In this document: piece by piece, positions 35,577 through 42,406 of the stretch
Numbering within the stretch: position 1 is the first letter of the stretch
How the letters are laid out: every line of letters begins with the position of its first letter
From: Sphingobacteriales bacterium
GTDB lineage: Bacteria; Bacteroidota; Bacteroidia; Chitinophagales; CAIOSU01
Reading direction: 5' to 3'
Assembly (NCBI GenBank): GCA_027483645.1
Contig: JAIXUD010000021.1
Span: 62,001-126,000, forward strand
DNA length: 64,000 nucleotides
Made by a program: the position numbers and the translations under genes
The notes under the pieces: model-generated
The model's input: the letters and a program-made list of their open reading frames with translations, nothing else
What the model was told of the DNA's origin: nothing
Databases searched by the model: none

Positions 35577-37358
35577 TCAGTTTATCATTACTATTGCGCC
35601 CTTAACCACTGTTTGCCCAGCTGCCGATATCTCAGCACCTGCTGTCCCTTTCACGGTCGCCTTTGCTTGTGCCTCTGCATTTATATTTATACCTGCCATT
35701 TTCACATCACCCCCACTGGCTTTTATCTCTACATTCTGGGTAGCTTCCATGGTTATTTTTCCTTTTGCCTTTATAGTCACATCCTTGGGGGTATCCAAAG
35801 TTATACCCTTATCGTCAAGCGTTACTGTGTTTTTGTTAGCATCAGTAAGGGTAATACTTTTTTTGTCATCATCTAGTACAATGCTGTTTTTACCGGGTGT
35901 TTCTACGGTTATTATTTTCTTCTCCTCATCAAAGGTTACCTTCAACTTTGAGCGGGTTACTATGCTTTTGGTATTATTTGCAGCTTCTGGAGTAAACGGG
36001 GGAGCATTTTTTCCATAAAGGGCACCTAGTACTATTGCGTCGTGCGGGTCGTCGTTCACAAAACCAACAATAACCTCATCCCCTACTTCGGGGTAAAAAA
36101 ATACCCCAAATTGGTTACTAGCATACAGGGAGCTTAGCCTTGCCCATAATAACACCTCTTTATTGCCAACTGGAAACTTAACCTGTATCCTATGGAGGCT
36201 TTCTGGGTCAGCATCCAACTTTGCAACTATTGCTATTTGCAGGCCATTCACGCCTGGCGCCAGTCCACCTGCCTGCAAATCACTTACTTTTTGCTCTTCG
36301 TAATAGGGAACGTTGTTTAAGCCAAGGGTAAGTGTAGTGTTCCAGATACCATCTGCTATACTGTGGTTTACACCGTTAATATATGCTGCACCATTAAAGC
36401 GCTGCGACAATTTATTTAGCTTTACTACTTTACCTACTTCCGCAAGCTTAGTACCAAAGAGCTTTACGCTGCCTTGTATACGCGAAAGCCTTGACCGAGT
36501 AAGCCTGGCTTTCGACCATAAATCCAACGTGTCTTTGGTTTGGTAGCCTGCCGCAAACTGGTGGTAGGGTGTTGACGACAATACTTGTGCTAGTTGTGCG
36601 CCACTCATTGAACCTTGTGCGTTCACTGTGGGCTCTGATGAATTGCCAACAACCAACTGCATCTGCGAAAGGTCCCAGCCAAAAGAGCTTACACTACTGT
36701 ACTGTCCGCGTGCGTCCAAATCAAGGTCGGCGGCAATAAGGTCAACACCATACTCTACTTGTAGCACCTCATTACCAAAATCGGGTTTTCCAATTTTAAT
36801 GGATGTGGGAGTTACAAACAGATACATGCCGTTTACTTCTGCCCTCGTCATTATATAATCCCAGCTAGTGCTATGATGTTGGTAGCTCTGTTTATGCGAA
36901 GTAGAAGTGGCCTCTACGGTTACCGAAAGCCCTGTCTCGCCTATCAAGGCATTAATTATGTCACTATCTGTTTTGTCAGTAAATATTTCATTTTTCTTGT
37001 CCAACGTTAGCTTAGCAAGACTATGACGGCAATCTAAAATCATTTGAGAACCCTCATTGCCATCTATCTTCAAGCTACATTTAACAATCAAGCCTTTGAA
37101 AATGGTGTCGTTGGTATCGCCATAGCCTGCCAATATTTCAATTTCAGCACCAGGATTAAAAAAAGCGCCATCTATGGGGTAGGTATCGTTTGCTATATCA
37201 ATAACCTCGGCCACCGTTACCTGCGCCATCGGTATCCTATTTATAGTATAGGTTACCTCAACGCGCATCACCAAATAATCGCCACGCAACTCCGTGCCGT
37301 TAAGTCTAACGACAAGGTTTAGCGTTGCTGAATCCATGTTGGCTATTACACCTGGCAT
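35577..37358 (-). CDS. VgrG-like central spike (Afp8-like)
   Basis: A 593-residue protein. The N-terminal ~350 residues have the gp27-like hub fold pattern (VEVTYTINRIPMAQVTV, GYGDTNDTIFKGLIVK). Then comes a gp5-type OB domain with RIQVKFPVGNKEVLLWARL and FYPEVGDEVIVGFVNDDP, the standard VgrG signature. A C-terminal beta-helix of short repeated strands follows (IVLDDDKKSITLTDANKN, VTLDDKGITLDTPKDV), ending at a flat tip for PAAR. It should trimerise to make the puncturing device. There is no extra catalytic domain. It lies 11 bp after the LysM gene. Confidence 0.93.
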   Translation of the reverse strand: MPGVIANMDSATLNLVVRLNGTELRGDYLVMRVEVTYTINRIPMAQVTVAEVIDIANDTYPIDGAFFNPGAEIEILAGYGDTNDTIFKGLIVKCSLKIDGNEGSQMILDCRHSLAKLTLDKKNEIFTDKTDSDIINALIGETGLSVTVEATSTSHKQSYQHHSTSWDYIMTRAEVNGMYLFVTPTSIKIGKPDFGNEVLQVEYGVDLIAADLDLDARGQYSSVSSFGWDLSQMQLVVGNSSEPTVNAQGSMSGAQLAQVLSSTPYHQFAAGYQTKDTLDLWSKARLTRSRLSRIQGSVKLFGTKLAEVGKVVKLNKLSQRFNGAAYINGVNHSIADGIWNTTLTLGLNNVPYYEEQKVSDLQAGGLAPGVNGLQIAIVAKLDADPESLHRIQVKFPVGNKEVLLWARLSSLYASNQFGVFFYPEVGDEVIVGFVNDDPHDAIVLGALYGKNAPPFTPEAANNTKSIVTRSKLKVTFDEEKKIITVETPGKNSIVLDDDKKSITLTDANKNTVTLDDKGITLDTPKDVTIKAKGKITMEATQNVEIKASGGDVKMAGININAEAQAKATVKGTAGAEISAAGQTVVKGAIVMIN

Positions 37359-37369
37359 AGTAAGGGTAC

Positions 37370-38023
37370 CTATTTTTTAAGGGGAGGAAAAGTAAGGCGA
37401 TCGCCAGGCTTTATATCCCTAAAGTTTTTCAAGTTGTTTACACGCGCTACCTCAAGGTAGTAGGTGCTGTCACCATATATTCGGTAGGCCATCAGGGGCA
37501 GTGTATCGCCCTCTGTTACCACCCGTATGTGCGACATGTCGGGCGAGCTCTGCTTAGCTTCGCTCGTAATCTTTTTAGGCGATTTCGATTCTATCAGGTT
37601 CAAATTTACGGTAGCCCTAAGCGGCACTCCGTTGGGCTTAAACAAGGTAAAACTGATGTCGAAACTAGTAATTACCCCTTCAAAAAAATCGCTCCTGCCC
37701 CATATCAATACCAAGTGGTTGGGTTGGTGGGCAGTTCCGTTGTAGCTATAGATGAGTTTTTTGAAATCCTCGATTTGTTCGGCAACGTCTTTGTTACTTT
37801 TGTATACTATGCCAGTACCATCAAATATCAATTGAAAATCGCAAGTCGGGGAGTTCACCTGGCCTAAAACTTGCGTACTACCGGCACCACTTGCGGCCGA
37901 TTGACTGTTGTATGTTACCGAGTATTTGGTTGAATACTTACTCGGGTTAATACCTACCTCTATCTCGCCCACTTTTGACGTGCGGGCAATATCCTTGTAC
38001 GCTAATATCTTCAGCTTTTCCAT
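37370..38023 (-). CDS. LysM-domain baseplate/tube-initiator protein (Afp7-like)
   Basis: A 217-residue protein. Residues 1-160 resemble tube-initiator folds of eCIS (GEIEVGINPSKYSTKYSV, LIFDGTGIV, LVLIWGRSDFFEGVI). The C-terminal ~50 residues form a LysM-like domain (VTEGDTLPLMAYRIYGDSTY ... DIKPGDRLTFPP). In AFP/PVC the equivalent protein sits between spike and tube. The LysM here more likely acts in assembly than in peptidoglycan binding. It starts 8 bp after the DUF5908 stop. Confidence 0.9.
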   Translation of the reverse strand: MEKLKILAYKDIARTSKVGEIEVGINPSKYSTKYSVTYNSQSAASGAGSTQVLGQVNSPTCDFQLIFDGTGIVYKSNKDVAEQIEDFKKLIYSYNGTAHQPNHLVLIWGRSDFFEGVITSFDISFTLFKPNGVPLRATVNLNLIESKSPKKITSEAKQSSPDMSHIRVVTEGDTLPLMAYRIYGDSTYYLEVARVNNLKNFRDIKPGDRLTFPPLKK

Positions 38024-38031
38024 GGTAGTGG

Positions 38032-38196
38032 CTAGCGTTCCTTTCTCTTTTGCAGTTCCTGCATTACTTTACGCACACAATCATCGGTAATCTCGCGCTT
38101 TAAGCGCTTAAGCTCGTCGCTGGGCAAAGCGGTCTGTTGGGACTTTTCGTTCCCCACATTCACCTTTATTACCAGCTCCCTTATTTCTATCGGCAT
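38032..38196 (-). CDS. DUF5908 small CIS protein (Afp6 position)
   Basis: A 54-residue protein read from ATG 38196, which overlaps the tube-gene stop as TAATG, to TAG at 38032. It begins MPIEIRELVIKVNV, the hallmark of DUF5908, and continues with a charged helix (LPSDELKRLKREITDDCVRK). Such small proteins lie between the second tube protein and the LysM protein in Bacteroidota eCIS. Role unknown; position suggests baseplate or tube initiation. It is easily missed because of its size. Confidence 0.9.
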   Translation of the reverse strand: MPIEIRELVIKVNVGNEKSQQTALPSDELKRLKREITDDCVRKVMQELQKRKER

Positions 38197-38663
38197 TATT
38201 TCTTCCTTGCAAATCGGGTGAAAGCAATCTCGATGGTTTCAATAGCCAGCTCATTACCCATTGCATTCAGGTTGGATAGGTTCCAACCGATGGGGTAAGC
38301 ATCAGAAAATTCCCATACGGCAAGCGGTTTCGATCCGGAGCTGTTCGAGTCTAGATGGAGAAGTTTTACGGTAACGGTCTTAAGTTTGAAATCGAAGTTT
38401 TCGATTGCATCCTTGCACCACGTTATCAGCTCGCTATCCACATTTAGGGCACGTTTCAGCACCAGGTTTTGGTATACAGCACCAGTGGGCAACCGGTATT
38501 TAAAACCGTTCTCGCCGCCTTGTACTATATCCTCTGTATTGATTTTAACGGACAGACCCGATACCTCCTTGAAGCTACTGAACTTCTTGGTGGAGCCGTC
38601 ATAAAAATCAACACTGAAAAAGAAACCGGTTGGTGGTATGTAGTTTTGCTCTTTGTTGGCCAT
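38196..38663 (-). CDS. Second CIS tube protein (Afp5-like)
   Basis: A 155-residue phage-tail-tube-family protein. The order of pieces is GFFFSVDFYDG, FKEVSGLSVKINTEDIVQGG, FKYRLPTGAVYQNLVLKR and WEFSDAYPIGWNLSNLNAMGNELAIETIE, the standard Hcp/tube fold signature of eCIS. Compared with the first tube protein it has an insert near the N-terminus and is probably the tube base adjoining the spike. A strong hairpin lies in the 74-bp gap between it and the first tube gene, whereas all following genes are tightly packed. Confidence 0.93.
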   Translation of the reverse strand: MANKEQNYIPPTGFFFSVDFYDGSTKKFSSFKEVSGLSVKINTEDIVQGGENGFKYRLPTGAVYQNLVLKRALNVDSELITWCKDAIENFDFKLKTVTVKLLHLDSNSSGSKPLAVWEFSDAYPIGWNLSNLNAMGNELAIETIEIAFTRFARKK

Positions 38664-38686
38664 ATCACCTTGCTTAATAAAAGTTT

Positions 38687-38727
38687 AGAAGCAGTCTAGA
38701 ACCCGCAAGGGGTTTCAGACTGCTTCT
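38687..38727 (-). promoter_or_regulatory. Strong intercistronic hairpin between the two tube genes
   Basis: GAAGCAGTCT (38688-38697) pairs perfectly with AGACTGCTTC (38717-38726), with one further A-T pair outside and an inner AACCC/GGGTT stem around GCAA. On the minus strand it follows the first tube gene's stop codon by about 10 nt and is followed by a T-containing but not pure T run. It could be a partial terminator or an RNA-stabilising structure that raises sheath and tube expression over baseplate. Confidence 0.8.
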
Positions 38728-38737
38728 TACTTTAAGC

Positions 38738-39181
38738 TTACCCTACTTGAATGGTCAAGCCTTCGTGAGCCCACTCGATGGTCTCAACAGCAATCTCGTT
38801 GCCGTCAGATTTCAAGTCGGTTGATACGATTTTGGTTGGCCAAGCGTTCTCCAGGGTCCAAATCATCGCGTCGTTTCCTTCCGGATCCAACAGCTTGATG
38901 GTAATGGTGATGCGCTCTACTTTTTTACCGGTAAAGTAGTTTACATAGTACTCATCCCATAGGGTATTATCACCTTGGATAACGCCACGCTTCATGGTTA
39001 CGTTGCTACTCTTAATTACTCCAGGTATTTTCATAGTGCCAAAGCTTGGGCTATCGCCGTGGCGATACTCAATCGCTTGGGTCTCGTGGTCCAGGCCTGA
39101 TACTTCCTGAAATGACATTTCTGTTCCACCTATGTCTACTTTGAAGTAAAACTTAGTTAGTGGATATGCTACTTCTGACAT
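38738..39181 (-). CDS. Main CIS tube protein (Afp1-like)
   Basis: A 147-residue tail-tube protein: PLTKFYFKVDIGG, MSFQEVSGLDHETQAIEYRHG, KIPGVIKSSNVTMKRGV and TLENAWPTKIVSTDLKSDGNEIAVETIEW. It should form the stacked hexameric rings of the inner tube, the polymer filled with cargo. It follows the sheath by 41 bp and is followed by the strong hairpin, consistent with high-level production of sheath and tube. Confidence 0.95.
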   Translation of the reverse strand: MSEVAYPLTKFYFKVDIGGTEMSFQEVSGLDHETQAIEYRHGDSPSFGTMKIPGVIKSSNVTMKRGVIQGDNTLWDEYYVNYFTGKKVERITITIKLLDPEGNDAMIWTLENAWPTKIVSTDLKSDGNEIAVETIEWAHEGLTIQVG

Positions 39182-39222
39182 CGTTATGTGTTTTAACTAT
39201 GTTCTTTAAAAATTTGATACAA

Positions 39223-40725
39223 TTATTCAGCCGATGCTGCTGCGCTCTCTTGTACTTTCTGTTGGAAAGTGATCACGATAAACTCAGCCGGACGAGAAAT
39301 GGCAACCTTAACGGTAATGCGCATGATACCTTCCAACACATCGTTAGGGGTCATGGTGCTACCTAGGCCGATTGATACTTGGTAAGCATCGCTAGGGGCA
39401 ACGCCAACCAAAGCACCTTCTTTCCATAGGCCGTTCAAGTAGCTTTCAATCATGCTGCGAACCGAGAACCAAGTACCGCCATCGTTAGGCTCAAATACAT
39501 AGGTTTTGGCTGCATTCTTAACCGATTGCTCAATCATGATAAGCGTGCGGCGAACGTTCAAATAACGCCAGTCTTGGCTGTTGCCATCCAAGGTGCGGGC
39601 ACCCCAAACAATAACACCAGCGCCTGGGAACGAACGGATAACGTTGATAGATTTGCCTGTACGGCCATCTACGTTCAAGTCTTCCTGCTCATCGTTGTTC
39701 AAACCAACAGAAGGCGCTACTACTGAGCTCAAGCTTACGTTTGCTGGGGCTTTCCATACACCACGGGTGCTATCAACCATTGCATACACACCGGCCATAG
39801 CGGCTGATGGAGGCAATACGTTCAGCTGGCGGCGAACTTCGTTCAACAAACTCTTGAAGGTTGGGCTGGTGGCAAGCAACGCTTGGTTAAGCAAACGCTT
39901 CTGCTCGTCGTCACCATCAGCGGCCTTTTTCAAGTCGCCAAGTAGTTCTTGAGCTACATCTTCCACCAAAGTATCTTCTAATACTTTTAGGCCATCAAAG
40001 TTGCGGTAATCCAACTCGTTAGCTTGTACAATAGTGGTCTCTACAAACGGGAAGTAGGCAGTAGCATAGTTCAATGCATTGATGCCAATACCACCACGGA
40101 AACGGTCGATAACATCAGCCTCATCGTAAGTGCGGCCAACGGTACCATTGTACACATCCAAAATAGCGATACGGCTCTGCAAGCGGGCGCAATGCGCCAC
40201 CATAGCTTGGTAGAAGCTAAATGCATCAGCCTCTGCAAACAAAACTGCCTCAGGGGCTACTAACAAGGTTGGCTCGTGCTCTTTAATCAAAGAAGTTAAA
40301 GCAGCATCAAAGTCCGATTTTTGAGGAGTAACAGAAGTTGCGCTACCATAAGTACCAGCTGATACTATGTAAGCTGCGCCACCACCGTTGTCAAAAAACA
40401 AACGAATGCTGTTGAAGAAATAGGCTGTGTTGTTGTCAGCACGGCTTACTTTGTAGTAGTTACCATTCAAGATAAAAGCTTCCGGGTCTTTGTCGTTGCT
40501 TTTATCCACGGTAAAGCGGGCACGGAAATCGCCACCGAAGTACTGTACATACTCGGCAAGCGAGCTGATGCGGGTTGGTTTCAGCAAAAGGCTTTTGCCA
40601 CCGCGCTCGGCTTTTTCAGTGTACCCAATAAATGCTGGCACCGCTGTGGCCACCTGCACTATGGAGCTCGGAAAAGCATTCTTTTCCTGTATATAAACTC
40701 CTGGGGTTTTTAATGTTAATGCCAT
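39223..40725 (-). CDS. CIS contractile sheath protein (Afp2/3/4-like)
   Basis: A 500-residue sheath. The N-terminus LKTPGVYIQEKNAFPSSIVQ and the segment AVPAFIGYTEKAERGG are typical of eCIS and phage sheaths. The C-terminal domain holds the interlocking arm and conserved segments (VIVWGARTLDGNSQDWRYLN, RRTLIMIEQSVKNA, FEPND). Only one sheath gene is present, whereas AFP-type clusters have three. The sheath is the spring that contracts to drive the tube out. 23 bp separate it from the upstream gene. Confidence 0.96.
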   Translation of the reverse strand: MALTLKTPGVYIQEKNAFPSSIVQVATAVPAFIGYTEKAERGGKSLLLKPTRISSLAEYVQYFGGDFRARFTVDKSNDKDPEAFILNGNYYKVSRADNNTAYFFNSIRLFFDNGGGAAYIVSAGTYGSATSVTPQKSDFDAALTSLIKEHEPTLLVAPEAVLFAEADAFSFYQAMVAHCARLQSRIAILDVYNGTVGRTYDEADVIDRFRGGIGINALNYATAYFPFVETTIVQANELDYRNFDGLKVLEDTLVEDVAQELLGDLKKAADGDDEQKRLLNQALLATSPTFKSLLNEVRRQLNVLPPSAAMAGVYAMVDSTRGVWKAPANVSLSSVVAPSVGLNNDEQEDLNVDGRTGKSINVIRSFPGAGVIVWGARTLDGNSQDWRYLNVRRTLIMIEQSVKNAAKTYVFEPNDGGTWFSVRSMIESYLNGLWKEGALVGVAPSDAYQVSIGLGSTMTPNDVLEGIMRITVKVAISRPAEFIVITFQQKVQESAAASAE

Positions 40726-40748
40726 CGGTTATTTAGGTGTTTTAATGG

Positions 40749-41816
40749 TTAGTAAATGAAAATTTCGGTATAGTATTGTCCTGGTTTGCCATCCATGGGT
40801 TTCAACTGCTCGGGTGCAGGGTTGGGCAGCGATTTGATAACCGGCTTACCGTTTCCCTTCTGCTTGTCAAAGTTTTTATGGAGCTGAAACTTGTATGTTC
40901 TGCTTTCTGTAAAATCTAGCGCCCTATCGGAGATAAAAGTTTCCGACTCATGCTTCCCAAGAACCTGCTCTTTCTCAGGGCCAATAAATACCGGGCCACT
41001 CTTGCCATTTGCTATAGCCAAACCTTCCAGTTCGCGCAAATGGCCACTCATAATATAGTACTTCCAAAATACGGAACGCCTATTAAAATTCAATACGTAG
41101 TTTACCAGCTTGGTCGTAAAATCATCTTGAATTGGTCTATTTGATGGTTTAACTGTTTTGCTCAGGAATATTTCTATTACAGCAAACGGCTTTTGCCATC
41201 CAAAATGCCTATCTACAAAGAACGGGTACTCAGCTTTTCCGTCATTCCACACATAGTAACCGCCATCTTCGTCGAACCCCGTTACCCCGAATCCATCCGG
41301 TTTCACGTCTACCGCACCTGTCGGTTTGTTAAATATATCAAGAATGTCCGTCTTATTATCTTTTTTGTTCTCCCTAAGCAGAAATATAGCGTTGCCTTGA
41401 TAAAGGGCCGCTATATCGCTACCACTCACAAACTTATCTTTTGATAGGCTTACTTGATCTCCATCTGGTTTTGATACCGCCAGAGCATTACTGAAATAGT
41501 ATATCCTATCGTCTTTTTGGCTGTAGGGCAATTCAGTATAATTCAAAAAAGCAGCATCTTCCAAGTAAATCCAAAACTGCAGTTTTACATCATCTGCCAA
41601 CAAGGCAGCCAGCTTATCTTGGCTGTGATAGTCCTCGGTATCATAAAGCACGGCAAACTGGTCTTTCACATGTTTCCAGGCTAGGCCATAGTTTTTCAAT
41701 ACCTGCTCGGTACCCGGCGATGGAACCACACCCACACGGCTAAGCGCACCACTACTGTAGTAGTTGTGTTGCAGGCTAACCCTGAAAAGTGTTTTATAAT
41801 TAAAATCCAACGCCAT
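40749..41816 (-). CDS. Unknown CIS-operon protein between cap and sheath
   Basis: A 355-residue soluble, beta-rich protein (ALDFNYKTLFRVSLQHNYYS at the start, GQYYTEIFIY at the end). It has no signal peptide, membrane helix or catalytic motif that I can see. It starts 11 bp after the terminator-cap gene and ends 23 bp before the sheath, so it belongs to the particle operon. The beta-strand pattern with an extended, variable middle (DGGYYVWNDGKAEYPFF) suggests a structural or collar/baseplate-plate role. No Afp counterpart is recognised. Confidence 0.75.
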   Translation of the reverse strand: MALDFNYKTLFRVSLQHNYYSSGALSRVGVVPSPGTEQVLKNYGLAWKHVKDQFAVLYDTEDYHSQDKLAALLADDVKLQFWIYLEDAAFLNYTELPYSQKDDRIYYFSNALAVSKPDGDQVSLSKDKFVSGSDIAALYQGNAIFLLRENKKDNKTDILDIFNKPTGAVDVKPDGFGVTGFDEDGGYYVWNDGKAEYPFFVDRHFGWQKPFAVIEIFLSKTVKPSNRPIQDDFTTKLVNYVLNFNRRSVFWKYYIMSGHLRELEGLAIANGKSGPVFIGPEKEQVLGKHESETFISDRALDFTESRTYKFQLHKNFDKQKGNGKPVIKSLPNPAPEQLKPMDGKPGQYYTEIFIY

Positions 41817-41827
41817 GCTATGTATGC

Positions 41828-42394
41828 TTATTTAACTATCGAACCCAAACCACTAATTGATGACGATGTGCCATCTACATAATCTTCTTCAAAATGAATA
41901 TACCGTACCAAGTACACCACCGAAGGGGCATATTTGGCACCAAGGTATGCCCATATATTACTCAGCTCATGAAAGCTCAGTTTCGCTATCTCAAAGTGTA
42001 ATTGCCTTACGCGGTGGTCCAAATCAGAATTCTGCGGGGTAAATACGTTCTTGTATTGAAAGAAGCTCAATATATGCGACAAAAACTTCAATGATTCCTC
42101 GTAATTGCTGTCATCAAAGCTAGACGTAAACATTACGTACAAGTTCAGTTTGATGGGTACCTTACCATGCGAAAACGCCCCACCGAGTCCTCCCCCACCA
42201 CCTGATTGGTTGATGATGCCCTCGCGGGCTACGTTTACAATAGTTGCCACTACTTTGTTCTCATTGCCAATAGGGATGGAGCCATCAGGATTAATCAATG
42301 CCGATAGCACTACCCTATCTTCAAATAGACCAATGCGAGCACCGAGGTGCTCGTTAATCTCATTCAAAACCACTGACAACGACTCGTATATCAT
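41828..42394 (-). CDS. DUF4255 tail-terminator/cap protein (Afp16-like)
   Basis: A 188-residue DUF4255 protein: IYESLSVVLNEINEHL at the N-terminus, KVVATIVNVAREG, PIKLNLYVMFTSSFDDSNYEESLKFL and VRQLHFEIAKLSFHELSNIWAYLGAKYAPSVVY, quoted in pieces typical of the family. It caps the distal end of the sheath and tube and stops growth. A Gly-rich loop (SGGGGGLGGAF) is notable. It is the first core CIS gene read by the operon and follows the GH18-like membrane protein by 12 bp. Confidence 0.92.
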   Translation of the reverse strand: MIYESLSVVLNEINEHLGARIGLFEDRVVLSALINPDGSIPIGNENKVVATIVNVAREGIINQSGGGGGLGGAFSHGKVPIKLNLYVMFTSSFDDSNYEESLKFLSHILSFFQYKNVFTPQNSDLDHRVRQLHFEIAKLSFHELSNIWAYLGAKYAPSVVYLVRYIHFEEDYVDGTSSSISGLGSIVK

Positions 42395-42406
42395 ACGCCC
42401 TACTGC

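Noticed and set aside
35341-36018. 225-residue hydrophobic plus-strand frame
   Set aside because: Antisense to the PAAR and spike beta-helix genes, whose repeated codons keep the opposite frame open.
27122-42394. Type VI secretion system or prophage
   Set aside because: No TssJ/L/M membrane complex or ClpV, and no capsid, terminase, portal or integrase; DUF4255, DUF5908, LysM and the tape-measure/AAA+ pair fit eCIS.
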